Assembly: GCA_945859605.1 (NCBI GenBank)
Contig: OX243816.1
Location: 26,979,924 to 27,043,923 of the forward strand
DNA length: 64,000 bases
Direction of reading: 5' to 3'
Source of the DNA: Lumbricus rubellus
Taxonomy: Eukaryota > Annelida > Clitellata > Crassiclitellata > Lumbricidae
The notes under the pieces are model-generated. The model saw only the letters and a list, made by a program, of their open reading frames with translations. It did no database searches and had not been told where the DNA came from. The translations under genes were made by a program, and so were the position numbers. How positions within the stretch are numbered: position 1 is the stretch's first letter; each line of letters begins with the position of its first letter. Below, piece after piece: positions 11,901 through 22,385 of this stretch.

Positions 11901-13793
11901 AGGCTATCAACCAACTTAATTTCTTGTGATGAAGACACTCGATAATTAACGATGAAGCTGAGCAATGGCGTCATACGATCGCTTTAATAATTAACCCTTT
12001 AATGCCGGAGGGTATAGGATTTCCCATACCATTTACTACCATCTCGGCATTAAAGGGTTAAGCAGTTACTGCGTGTGTAGCCTACACAGCTAGGAACTAG
12101 CATATCATGGCATATAAGAAGAATCGAATTCACCTGTATGTCTAACCACGCATGCATATAACTACCGTATATGCTGTTGATGTAATCATGTAAACTGTAA
12201 AGTGTTTCGTCAGATGATCACTAGGCCTATTGCTAGTCGTCACACAGAAGAAAAAAATCTTACCCTCGTCAGAGCAGCTCCGACGATGCCGCCGATCAGT
12301 TGACAGACGACATACAGGAATGCCGTAATGTAACGTAACGAACTTCCAATAAGCACAGCTAATGTCACCGCAGGATTTATATGCCCGCCGCTGTAAAGAC
12401 AGACAAATGCAGGAAAAAGTTTTAGTATAGGCCTAGACGAGCATTCGGATTCGGAGCAATGCTTGAGAGGCGCTAAAGAAATCCATATATAGGTCTACCA
12501 TATGCAGATTAGTAGAATAAAAGTGATTAAAGGTAGGCCTATAGCCCTAGGCCTATATGGTAATGCTCAGAACCTTGAAAGTCTTAATAGGCCTACTCCG
12601 CCATGCTATAGTTATTATTTCAAAGCGAATCACCGCCACGTTTGACAAACTTGAGAAAATTTTCAAACCTATATAGGCCCTATACAATAGGGCCTGCGTA
12701 GGCCTATAGATTGCCTTGTGACCTGTAGGCCTATAGATATATGTTCCTAACTGCAATGTCATAATTATGCTCTCTAACTACATGCATATAGGGGCCTACT
12801 GGGTGTCACTTGAACTGTTTTCCCAAAGCCCGATTACAACTTGTCGTGCATCTGCCAACAGAGAATTTCACCGTACAGATCTTGACCGTCTGCGTATCGA
12901 TCTTGCTTTGATAGTTTGATTTACTTAAACGCCTGTGAATAAGCTGGTTCCCACGACTTCGCTGTTGTATATGAATCTCGAGATTACGATCACGATTACA
13001 ATATATATGGATTCATGTGATGAAAACTAACGACTCTTATGTCTTACACCTAGCCACCAACTCCTCTTCTCCCACTTCGCCTTCGACTATACTCTGTGAA
13101 TAATCTTGTAATTATAGCCTACCTTTGTAAAGGCTTTGATCCACATTATCCACATAATAATTATAAGTCCTTTCCTATAATCATTTCGCCAACCTATAGG
13201 CCAACTACATACATATTATTCGTGACCTATGCCGCATTCAACCCATGCCTGTCATCATTCTGATTCCTCTATCGAATCTATCTCTATGCCTACCTCCATT
13301 GTCCATCCCCAGCTTCATGTATACCGGAAATCTGAAATACCTTCGCTAAATCTTCACCATTCCACCGTATACCCGATCCTCCTCCATCACTCTCACTCTC
13401 TCCTCTATCTCCTGTCAATAATTAGGCCTACTCACCCAATCCCCACCTTCAAAGCTTTCTCGCCCTCAACAAAACCCGCCTTCGCAGTTCCTCTGCTTCA
13501 TGTTTAGAAAATGCTATAGAAGATCATAGGCAACCTGTGTAGTGTGTACCGGTACCTGATGTGTCCAAAGCAGAAGACCATCAACGCAATGACGATTCCG
13601 TGAACGAAAGCAACGAGCAATCCATTTCCGGTCTGAACGGAAAGAGTTCCAGCGAAGACAAAGATGGCCGTCGTCAGGAATTCGGCGACACAAGGCTTAA
13701 CGAATCGTATGAAGAGATTTGCGTCATCAGAACTTGCATCTGCAGATGACGATCGTCGGTTGAGTTTCGGAAGAAGTGGCTGTTCATCGTCCT
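5993..13793 (-). CDS. AQP8: Aquaporin-8-like channel, 5 of about 6 exons
   Basis: Major intrinsic protein channel passing water and, in the AQP8 class, often ammonia or hydrogen peroxide. Minus-strand exons with matching phases: 13793-13556, 12390-12264, 9037-8808, 7529-7380, 6077-5993 (stop TAG). Both pore motifs are present: SGGHINPAV spans the first junction (split Ser codon) and [14 protein letters not shown] spans the 8808/7529 junction. The TM2 segment [13 protein letters not shown] carries the His typical of the AQP8 selectivity filter, and the Arg after the second NPA is kept. The N-terminus has an acidic dileucine motif (DEQPLL), a possible endosomal sorting signal. The C-terminus is short and basic, ending ASDRIED. 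The last exon was placed from its acceptor and phase alone. The ATG exon is missing: an in-frame stop lies upstream of 13793, so a further 5' exon is needed. All introns are full of transposons. Confidence 0.88.
6730..7031 (-). mobile_element. hAT-like MITE, family A copy 2
   Basis: An inverted relative of 2582-2882 with the same CAAGGCCGTAGC ends, 302 bp, and a perfect 8-bp target duplication CACCCATC (6722-6729 and 7032-7039). It lies in the last AQP8 intron. Near its right end it reads CCTATAGC where the other copy has CCTAGC, an extra TA. Confidence 0.92.
7127..7190 (+). repeat. Dispersed G-rich repeat, copy 1
   Basis: GTTTAATCTAGACGTCTC followed by a G-rich block; the same start recurs at 19608, next to the DD37D mariner. 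Boundaries are not clear. Confidence 0.45.
7605..8107. mobile_element. G-rich hAT-like MITE, family B
   Basis: A 503-bp element between perfect 8-bp target duplications CCCTCTTT (7597-7604 and 8108-8115). Ends CAAGGTCGGATACAG and CTGGATCCGCCCCTG are imperfect inverted repeats. The interior is a degenerate tandem array of G-tracts with short spacers, then C-tracts. The same GGCGGATCCAG end is used at 22495-22872 and 24293-27999. It lies in an AQP8 intron. Confidence 0.85.
8130..8282 (-). mobile_element. tRNA-derived SINE
   Basis: The minus strand has a tRNA-like head (8282 to about 8208) with an A-box-like TGGCCGATTGGTTAGAGCGG and a perfect B-box core GGTTCGATCC. The acceptor stem does not pair, and an unrelated tail follows (to about 8130). 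It is a SINE and not a tRNA gene. Confidence 0.65.
8366..8579 (-). mobile_element. tRNA-SINE with LINE-like tail, copy 1
   Basis: Minus-strand tRNA-like head with B box GGTTCGAATCC near 8515, then a body and a tail that reads toward GCGCCTCTGAGTGG...GGGGCGCTATGAC. The same arrangement is at 18195-18406. The tail resembles the LINE ends at 24035 and 51718. Confidence 0.7.
9761..10140. mobile_element. hAT (Charlie-type) MITE
   Basis: 380 bp, ends CAGCGGTTCTCAACC and GGTTGAGAACCGCTG, matching the classic CAGnGGTTCTCAACC terminus of Charlie-group hAT elements. The right 8-bp target copy is CTATAATG (10141-10148). The left copy (9748-9760) is CTATAGGCTAATG, the same 8 bases with a 5-bp TAGGC insertion. 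Confidence 0.92.
10709..11058. mobile_element. hAT-like MITE, CATGRRCGGAGTTT ends
   Basis: 350 bp, ends CATGAACGGAGTTT and AAACTCCGCCCATG, perfect 8-bp target duplication AAGTCAAG (10701-10708 and 11059-11066). The interior has G- and C-tracts and two copies of ATGACTAAAAAAGG, a motif seen in other MITEs of this window. It lies in an AQP8 intron. Confidence 0.9.
11094..11690 (-). mobile_element. CR1-like LINE, truncated 3' end
   Basis: The minus-strand ORF (11644-11165, about 159 residues) is the C-terminal part of a CR1/L2-type reverse transcriptase. Telltale blocks are [40 protein letters not shown], then [15 protein letters not shown] and [12 protein letters not shown] short tail follows with GGCGCTATATAAATG and an (ATAC)n end, typical of this class. 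The 5' part is missing. A 20-bp direct repeat at 11661-11702 marks the truncated side. Confidence 0.85.
11991..12061. mobile_element. Tiny piggyBac-like MITE (63 bp plus TTAA)
   Basis: TTAA (11991-11994) then CCCTTTAATGCCG, a short hairpin GGTATAGGATTTCCCATACC, and CGGCATTAAAGGG followed by TTAA (12058-12061). TTAA duplication with CCC-starting inverted repeats is the piggyBac signature. It is in an AQP8 intron. Confidence 0.75.
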
Positions 13794-14287
13794 CTGAAAA
13801 CAACGAACGATTTAAAGTGTCTAATCATGTAGGTCTGACCAGTGACTATATGAAATATAAGCCTACAAGGTTGAAGATCTAGCTGCTGAAGTACGTGATA
13901 TATAGACACGACGCCGCGCACATCTATATATAGCTGCAACTGGTTGAACTGGATTTCATTTTTCCAGTATTGCCGGTAAGCTTACAGCACATTTAACAGT
14001 ATCGGGTATAGAAGGCGTTTCGCCTCTACTCAGTTGCTTAAACATCCCACAGTCTGCCTTCTGTAGGCCTAGTGCCAGTCACAACCCATGAATAAAAGAG
14101 GAGGGTGATGCGCCAATAATCTTTGTTATGACACAGCGCGTCGTTAAACAGTAACAGTAACAGTAGGCTAACCGTAACCAAACAAACGTCCATTTGACCT
14201 CTGAACATTGGACCACAAATGCATCTGCAACCATAATAATGTATAATTAGGCTATATGCTCAATTATAATTATCATAGTTATACGGT
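13794..14287. other. 5' side of AQP8, no exon placed
   Basis: The first AQP8 exon must lie here or further right, but no minus-strand ATG exon with the needed phase (one leftover base) could be supported. Confidence 0.35.
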
Positions 14288-14289
14288 TA

Positions 14290-15537
14290 TACCGGGTGGC
14301 GCATAAAAAACGTCCCCAAACTTTGTTAATCTGGCAAAGATCTAATTTCAGAGATATCAAATATTAATTTACACCAAAATGTTAAGCAATAATTTCTGTG
14401 CACACATGTCAAATTTCAAGAGAGTACGTTTATTATATCACACTCTGCGGCAAGGTTATAACGTCGTACCTGTTAAAATATTTTGCACAAACCTACGTCA
14501 TTAAAAACGTTCCCAAACATTGTTAACCTGGCAGGCTGGCAATTAAACAATTTTAAAGATAAACTAAATCATAGTACATCAAACTAATCATAATTCATAT
14601 TTGTACAACACAGCCAAATTTTAGCTAAAAATACTCAACCGTTTGAGAGAAATTGTTGTTAGAACTGTATGACCCATGGCCAAAATTTTGCACAGTTGTT
14701 TAATGATGATGTTTTACGCGAGAAATTGTTTGATTGATCCTCCGCTTTCTCTTGTAACGACCCTTAAACGCTATTTCCACTGTCCTGTTGACTTCTGTAG
14801 GCCTATTTGTGTGTCGTCTAATAGAGACCATTCATTTTTTTACTTCAATGACCTGCTTAAGTTCGTCAGCATTTAGAAACGGTTTTCTGCGACCAGCATA
14901 CACATTACACAAGCTCCTTTGGGGCGCTCCATGCATAGTAGACCATAGGATTTAGATCGGGAGAGTTTGGAGGCCAGGCATCACTGTGGATAAAATCAGG
15001 GATGTTTGCTTGAAGAAATTGCTGATCCAATCTGCAACGATGTGAAGGAGCACTGTCTTGTTGAAAGATGTAGGCCTAATTGTCATCAGGATTGAGTCTA
15101 CGTACTAGGCCTATACGACGTTCGGGAATGAGCTTATGGCGTAACAAGCCAACTTAATAGGCCTACTCTCCATTGACTTTGGTTTTCCGAGGATCAATGA
15201 CGATGATGTGTGTTTTACCGTGCATCGAAACTCAAGCAGATGCCATTAAATTTTTTAGAGAAACGACTAGTCTCATGATAAAGTCTTACTGGCGCAATTG
15301 AAGACTTTCGTTCGCGGCAAAATAAATGACGTAGTTTTGTGCAAAATATTTTAACAGGTACGACGTTATAACCTTGCCGCAGAGTGTGATATAATAAACG
15401 TACTCTCTTGAAATTTGACATGTGTGCACAGAAATGATTGCTTAACATTTTGGTGTAAATTAATATTTGATATCTCTGAAATTAGATCTTTGCCAGATTA
15501 ACAAAGTTTGGGGACGTTTTTTATGCGCCACCCGGTA
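14290..15537 (-). mobile_element. mariner-like element with 213-bp inverted repeats
   Basis: 1,248 bp between TA duplications (14288-14289, 15538-15539). The terminal inverted repeats, about 213 bp each (14290-14502 and 15325-15537), start TACCGGGTGGCGCATAAAA and differ at only about two positions, so the copy is young. The middle holds a broken transposase. A partial third repeat of the terminus lies at 14502-14533. Confidence 0.92.
14905..15325 (-). pseudogene. Broken DD37-type mariner transposase
   Basis: C-terminal half of a mariner-family DDE transposase inside 14290-15537. Recognisable blocks are VIDPRKTKVNGE, LNPDDN, FQQDSAPSH and WPPNSPDLNPMVYYAW. The second catalytic Asp (QQD) is kept. 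The third, expected 38 residues later (DD37D spacing), is Val (GTC). A stop (14905-14907) ends the frame after KELV. Three TAGGCC hexamers (around 15071, 15106 and 15158) interrupt or lengthen conserved motifs, one adding an in-frame TAG. Confidence 0.85.
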
Positions 15538-15539
15538 TA

Positions 15540-16690
15540 TACCGACAGTAATAATAATAAATAAATAAATATTTTTACGGCTGGTTTCTACCTTCACATG
15601 TATGTCTAAGTTTTTAGTTACTGACTGCAAAATTTTGCGTCTTTTTAGGTATAGGGCCTATGTCGGAAACTCCGGGATAGGTCTACTGCATGTTGAGCAT
15701 TTGAACGATTGCAAACGTAGGCCCTACGTGTGCTGGAGAATCTCCTTTAAGGGCCTTAAGTTCTTAAGGACATCGTTCAATGCACAATTTATGTAGGGCC
15801 TATAGACCTATGTATTGGAATATATATAGGCCTATATATGTTTATGTAAGAAAAGAATATATAGGCATTTGTATATATTGTGTAGGCCTATGCATATTAT
15901 AGGTCTGCATATACTCTAGGCCTGTAGGCCTATGCAAGTATACATACAGGAGTCCTGCCCATGGCACATGCATTGGCTTAGTCTTATATAGGCTAGGCTT
16001 GTTTGCCTGGATTTGTTACGAATGAGTTGCCAATGAATTTATTGCAGTTTGGTGTTAGACGTGGGATATATAGTGTTAGCCGGATATATTATTTGCCCCA
16101 AGGACAACCGGTGAGTGTTTGCCAAACAGAGTATAGTTCTGTATTCATGACTTCTTTTGATATTAGGAATGCTTTTGCCAGCGCTTACTTCGCATTGCTG
16201 TACAAGGCGTAGGTCTATGCCATATCTACCTTAGAAACAGGTATACGCTTACAAGCAGCATACTACTGGCTGAAGTGGACTGCAGGGGTAGTTGCTCTGC
16301 TCTGCTTCTCAGTGACATATATGATGTGAATCGTGTGATGGTTCTATCATTCTTCATACACCCTCGCAGTCTGTCGCAGATGAACCAGAGCCCAGTCACA
16401 TTATTCAATTTAACCATGCAGTCGATGCCTTGGAATCGGACGGTCAGAGACTCAGAGTCACATTCAGCAGACATTACTCAACTTAACCAAGTTGGAACAT
16501 GATGGTCAGCGTCACATTTAGTCAAAGTCAGCAGACATTACTCAACTTAAAGGCGAAGGTTCACCGTTTCCTGGTTTCTTTGTAAACCAGGCTGATTGGT
16601 CAGCAGGTCTCTCTTTAGTGGGCGTGACGCTGACCAATCAGCATCTGCTCCAAGTTCATCTGAGAGCACTGGCAGCTGCTTTAGATTGCT
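15540..16690. other. Non-coding, diverged repeats
   Basis: Dense ATAGGCCTATA motifs at 15780-15930. At 16390-16550 two diverged copies of a block ending GCAGACATTACTCAACTTAA occur; a related block recurs at 18620-18715. No exon was seen. Confidence 0.4.
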
Positions 16691-16697
16691 AGGCGTG

Positions 16698-16732
16698 ACA
16701 ATTCCTCGACCTAGTTTAGGTCGAGGAATTGT
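16698..16732. repeat. Perfect 16-bp-arm hairpin
   Basis: ACAATTCCTCGACCTA, a 3-nt loop GTT, then TAGGTCGAGGAATTGT. It is an isolated perfect stem of unknown origin. Confidence 0.9.
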
Positions 16733-16807
16733 TCTGTAAAGCTTCTATAGACTCCTCTGAGTGCATGGGTCTCTGTATGCAGATTAGACTGGCCTACCAA
16801 TGGTCTG

Positions 16808-16808
<1 letters not shown>

Positions 16809-16892
<84 letters not shown>
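16809..16892 (+). repeat. (TG)n microsatellite
   Basis: About 40 TG units, uninterrupted. Confidence 0.95.
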
Positions 16893-16894
<2 letters not shown>

Positions 16895-17916
16895 GGTGTT
16901 TGATCAGTATATGCACCTCACAATGGGCCTGTATGTTTATATTAGAGTATCTCAATTGGTCAGCATAAAAAATATTTATATAGAATGATCGGTATGCGAC
17001 AACACATGTACTTTGAAATGCCATTTCACAGCTTATTCCAAGTGCACCTGAGAACACTGACGAATTACTTACTTAGCACTTAGTCCTTCCTCGCGCTGGC
17101 AGCGCATCGGGCGACACAGCCTCTCCACGTTGACACTGACGAATGCTATAGATAAATATAGCCTATCTAACCAGGATGAGGAATTGTCTCTATACTTCCC
17201 TGAGTGGGGTACCTTATGCAGATTAGCTTCGTGTATACGGCCGGTGTGACGCATAAGCCAGGTAAACTTGTTTACCCTCTAATACAATTGACCATCGTGC
17301 CCCCAAGGTTCTTGATCGTGCCCTGCAATATTATGCTGGCAGGGGTGGGGGAATTGTTTTGTTTCTACGAGCCTGCTTCTCAGCTAGACAGCGTTGGGCC
17401 TTCCATTTGGAAATGCCTCCCATTACAGATTCGCCTCCTACCAACGACTAACAATACCGAGGCAAGGTTGTGTTACAGAAATTTCAATTGTATGCCATAA
17501 AGCTCTGGTGCCTAGATGGTGAATTGTGAAGAGAACGAGTCTAAAGTTATATGCAATACAACAATGACTTTAGCAAGCTCGTGTATACACCCAATTTCCA
17601 TATACATGGTAGAAGTATTGTGGTGTATTATATACCTAATATATACGCATATTACATACATATACACATACTCATATATTTATATATGTATGAATATATA
17701 TATAAGCTTACAGTAAAATATATATATCGCCGCTTGCCATGGTTTCGTCTCATAATCAATCGCCGGTCAATATAATTATAATATTCGGCAATATCTAAGA
17801 ACTGCACCTTCAGCTTGTCATCGCTGCCCCCACCAATCAAATCATTTCAGTGTTCATTGCAATAATGAAGCACACAGGTCTACAACAGAATTCGTGAGTT
17901 TTCATTTGGTTGAGCC

Positions 17917-18013
17917 ATGGAAAAGTACGACCTAACAATTCGTGTTGATCGTGAGCAAGAGGAAGCTTTGAGGGCCTTTTTTGCCCATAACAATTGGAAT
18001 TTTGAACAAATTG
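17917..18013 (+). CDS. Orphan 5' exon candidate
   Basis: An ATG in a good context (GAGCCATGG) opens a 97-nt frame reading MEKYDLTIRVDREQEEAL, then RAFFAHNNWNFEQIG, ending at a donor, ATTG|GTAAAT (18014). The translation is acidic and helical and does not look like low complexity. I do not recognise it, and no downstream exon with the matching phase was found. It may be the first exon of a gene or the leftover 5' exon of a transposon. Confidence 0.35.
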
Positions 18014-18194
18014 GTAAATATTGAGCTATATAACATTGAGATATTAATATATATAGGGCCTAAATAATGATGTTTGCAAGTATTCTAAATATTTGCCATG
18101 GTGAGCTCGTGCTGTGTAGGCCTACGTAATATATATATATGTGTGTGTTCATTTGTGGATTTGCATATATATGATACATGTTTGTTTGTATATA

Positions 18195-18406
18195 TGCACA
18201 CTTGTTATAGCACCCCTTCAAACTCTCTACTCAGAGGCGCTCCAGACTGCAGAGTGGACACTGCATTGGAGTTTCACACCGAAGCGCTGAGCAATTGCGA
18301 GTCAAGGACTTGCCAAAGGTCCCTATATACGCGGCGACTTGAGGTGGGTTTGAACCTGTAACCCTTCGGCTGCAAGGCGACGAACATACCACACTGCGCC
18401 CCACAA
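18195..18406 (-). mobile_element. tRNA-SINE with LINE-like tail, copy 2
   Basis: Same family as 8366-8579: minus-strand head with a B-box-like AGGTTCAAACCCACC, a body ending GGAGCGCCTCTGAGTAGAG, and a tail GGGGTGCTATAACA. Confidence 0.7.
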
Positions 18407-19600
18407 TGCATAATATTATATATGCATGTATATATCTATATATATATATATATACATTCAAAAGTATACTGGCCTAGTTAGCTACACCAGTAAGCGAGAG
18501 CGGCATTTGTCTGTTGGTTGCAATGGACTGCGGTTCGAGCCCCGGGCTGGAGTTGACATTCAGGTATTTAGATATCTCGGGCTAGCACGTGTGGGACGCA
18601 GGGTGCCATGTTCAGTCAGGCCCTGGAATCGGATGGTGATAGTCACAAACAGGCATGCAGAGTCAGCACACATTATAATATTCAACTTAAATTTCAAGTC
18701 GATGCCTTGGAAGGGGATGCAGCCAGCTATTGACATTATTCATCAATTATTGTCTCCTTTACCAAAAGCTGAAAGATCTCGAGTCGAAAGTGCAAAGCAG
18801 AATTAGCTACTATTCTTATCTCATCACCTTGCAAGAATTTAGTTACGCAGAGAGAAGAAAACTCTATGAAACTTGAAAAACGTGTGACACGAAAAGCTTC
18901 TAAATAAGTAGCTAAATCAAGGAAGGATATATAACTCTGCAAGTGGATCTAAAGTTAACATTAATTAAGAGAGTGTGCATGAGGGCAGGAACCAAAGACC
19001 TGAAAATATGTGGGCTGAAGCAAGTCGCATACAGCAAGAAGCTAGAGCACTTATTGGACGGATAAGCATTTTAAGAAGAAAGTCTCCACAAGTCAGAATT
19101 TCACTCCAGGTGTCATGCAGGTTGAGGGATTCTTGAGCAGAGCATGGGTCTGCATGGCAGATATTGTACGGAACTCCGAGTGTATAGTATATAATTATAG
19201 TAGCCTGAGTGTAAAACGTAGTTTAACAAGCTTTGTGCTAAAGCAAAAGACGTATTTGATGACGATTTCTTTCTCTATGCTGAATGCGTGGAGTAGATAT
19301 CAAAAACGATTTTGGCTGAGCATCGCAGACGTTAATTGTGAAACCATGTTTTGCTTTAGCAGAAAGTAAAGCTGCTGGGTTCATAGCATGAAAAAGTTTA
19401 TAGGCTACCAAGAGCAGTAAACTGGTTATATATATATATATATATATGCCATAATTATACATGTGTTTTTGTGATTGTAGCAAAAGGCCCACCCCAAGGC
19501 ATCTTGCTCATGTAGCTCATTGATTCGTATTCATCGCCGCAAAAAAAGCCGGTGTGAGTTACACCATAAATGTATTAATTAGGCTAAGTAGTAGCCTACA
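18407..19600. other. Non-coding
   Basis: Short (TA)n tracts at 18433-18453 and 19426-19447. No exon could be supported. Confidence 0.35.
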
Positions 19601-19607
19601 TGCAGTG

Positions 19608-19690
19608 TTTAATCTAGACGTCTCGGGAAGGGGGTTCCCTCAGGAATGACATAGGCCTACTCCTCCCCAGAAAAATTCGCGAGGTGTTGC
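19608..19690 (+). repeat. Dispersed G-rich repeat, copy 2
   Basis: Starts GTTTAATCTAGACGTCTC as at 7127. Related C-rich fragments continue after the mariner at 20745-20800, so the mariner seems to have inserted into this repeat. Confidence 0.4.
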
Positions 19691-19707
19691 ATATGCATGT
19701 AAATATA

Positions 19708-20739
19708 CAGGGTGGGCCAAAAAAAGTGAGAACATCGCGTAAAAAGTAGTATAATTGCATCAAAACTTGTTTCAGTGTATCCATAAATAGCTTAAATTGT
19801 TTACTCATTCACTTAGTTACCTATTTAGCTATATGATGTCTTTATTTCAACGTGTTGTTAAGCAAAAATTACAACTCAAAACGTACAAGCGTGTGATCGG
19901 AAGAAGCTCAATGAAAATGTCACTTTGAAACGCTTGCAACGCAGTCGGCAGCTATACTTGAGCGGTTTCCTAATGAGAGAAGTGTACGAAGCATCTGGTT
20001 TACAGACGAAAAGACATGATTCACCGTTGCCACTCCGGTTAATTCTCAAAATGACCTGTTTATTCCGTTGAAACAAACAAAATATAAGTTCAGGAAAGTT
20101 GACGCATACGAGAACGTGACCATTTCAGCCGCGCGATATCATGGTAGGCCTATCAGTTGGCGTGTCTCGAATGGGGAAAACTAATTTTGTGTTCGTTGAA
20201 CCAGGCACCAAAGTAAACAGTGAATACTATTGTGGACATGTTCTGAGACAAGGTTTGCTGCCTGTAATTCAAGCGATATGTGATCGCCATAACTGGACAT
20301 TGCAGCACGACGGAGCTCCATTTCACACAGCCAGAAATACAATCAACTTTCTTCGTCAGGAGAATGTTAACTTCATCGAGCCAGACATGTGGCCACCGAA
20401 CAGTTGTGATTTAAACACAGTGGATTATGCCATATGGGGTGCTTTGCAAGAAAAAGTCTACCTTCGGCGAAAATTTACCATAGTTGAGCAGCTCAAGTTG
20501 GCAATAATCGAAAAATGGAGAAATCTGGCGCAGCGTTTTATTGACGTGCAGTGGCATAAACGAGCGGCGTTGACGCTTAGAAAAACTCGTTGAGAAGCAA
20601 GGAGGACACATTGAACATGATTTCTGATTAGCTAAATACTTGGCAAACAAAAATACATGAAAAGAAAAAAATTAATTGAATTATATTTGTAAATAACTCG
20701 TATTCTACAAGGTGTTCTCACTTTTTTTGGCCCACCCTG
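19708..20739 (+). mobile_element. DD37D mariner (maT-like) element
   Basis: 1,032 bp between TA duplications (19706-19707, 20740-20741), with inverted repeats CAGGGTGGGCCAAAAAAAG / CTTTTTTTGGCCCACCCTG. It contains a damaged transposase gene on the plus strand. Confidence 0.93.
19878..20593 (+). pseudogene. DD37D mariner transposase, broken
   Basis: Reads along a mariner transposase in order. First Asp in WFTDEKT (20005-20007), followed at once by a TGA (20017-20019). The C-terminal half (20141-20593) is in a frame shifted by one and has SVGVSRMGKTNFVFVEPG, the second Asp in LQHDGAPFHTA and the third in SCDLNTVDYAIWG. The second and third Asp are 38 residues apart, i.e. DD37D. A TAGGCC hexamer at 20145 lengthens the conserved MVSVGVS block to MVGLSVGVS. 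The stop and frameshift make it inactive. Confidence 0.88.
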
Positions 20740-20741
20740 TA

Positions 20742-21983
20742 CGTGCCATTCCTCAGAAAATCAAATGTGCAGCAATTCCCCTCCAGAAAATTCGACATAA
20801 CCGGTCTTGTTTACATGCATATGCCTATATTTATTTTAAAATATGGTAAAATCTTTTTTAAAGTCATCAGTTTCTAAAGTAGCGAAAACGGTACCGGTAG
20901 GCCTATAGGTCAAAATTTTCTGAAATTTCTAATTATAATTGTAGGCCGACGACCCATTCACCACACCGTAGGCTGTAACCTATAGAGGCCTAGTCTAGAG
21001 TCCTAGACCTTTGCCGCTACGCCCGCATGCAATAGGCCTAATAGGGCCTATTATTGCAAAAATGTTGCCAGAGCTTTCCACTCCTGTCTATAGGCTATAG
21101 ATATTCACTGGATCGATATAGTCTACTAATAAGCGCTGTCTGATTGAAACGTGCAAGTTACAATTTAGCGAAGTTCCGAGTATCGCTTACCCATGCTTGT
21201 AGCTCAGTCCTCCAGCAATTATAGTCAGATATTCTGTCAAGAAGTGGAAGAAAGATAGAGAAAGTTATAATATATACTCTCGCATCTGCAACCAGGCTCT
21301 ACAAAACTGATGCTTCAGCGTATGACTACCATCGAAGTGGTAAGACGCACACACAAGATCAAACTTTAATCCTACCACAAGATAGGCTTAGTCGTGTGAA
21401 CATGTGCTATTGTGTTCGTGTATTATTTACTTTGGTCTATCTCATTCACACGATAAGGCCACTATTGAAGGGCTTATGGCGTGCCATGCAGCGAGAGAGC
21501 ATCCTCACTGTAGACTGGCCCTGCAGTCTGGCCGAGGCCTCTAGCGTACGCTAGGCCTATAGGCCCAGTGGGCGTTGCTAGCACGTTTCTTGTTTGGTTT
21601 ACATTTTGCTGCAAGGACCTTGCAGTCGGTTTATATGCCTATTCTTATAATCTCGACATCTAGGTTAATATAGCTTGACACAGTAACCTGAGTCAATTTT
21701 AGTTTGACTAAACAAATCTTAAGAACATAAATTCACGATCAAGATATGACTTGTCAATAGACACTAGGCCTATAGGATATATTCCGTTCCAGTGATTCGA
21801 TTCCATAACTTCACGCACAATCCTTTTTCCAAGCCTAGTTCGATCACCACTTCACCAATCACCATGCATAATGCATGCATGCCTGTATACCTATAGCACG
21901 TTAGTTACAATCCTTGCAGCATCTAAACTCCAGCAGGTTTAGCATTATTGGTATTTGCGCAGTTGACCTTTCAATTTTGACAG
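20742..21983. other. Non-coding, octamer-rich
   Basis: No exon seen. Several TAGGCCTA/TAGGCTA motifs (20899, 20991, 21556, 21766). Confidence 0.35.
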
Positions 21984-22385
21984 CTACTCATTAGGCCATT
22001 TCAAAAATGCATGGGAGAAAAATATTTTTAAAAATTGCATGGTGCCCCCCTCCTATGTTGTTTCTAATGGCAAAATATGATTGTATACCAAATTTTAGGT
22101 CATTTCGTGGTGTCTTGACCCCCGCCCACCACGATCAACTGATTTAGTTGATAAATCATTGTTTTCCTGCACTATAATCATGACGAAAACGTTATAATAG
22201 GCTATAAAGACAGTATATTATACAGAGAAGACAAACTACATATAATTATAGTAGTTTGGTAATAGTGTACACTTTTTATGTCATATCACTTTACTAGATT
22301 AAAGGTTTTATGGAGGAGAAGGTTAATTTCTTTAATGTATCTTTTTGAAAGTTGGGAATTTCGTTGCGTTGTTAATCGACCATTT

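Noticed and set aside
16729..17057. ORFs with long VCVC or THTH runs
   Set aside because: Frame-throughs of the (TG)n microsatellite.
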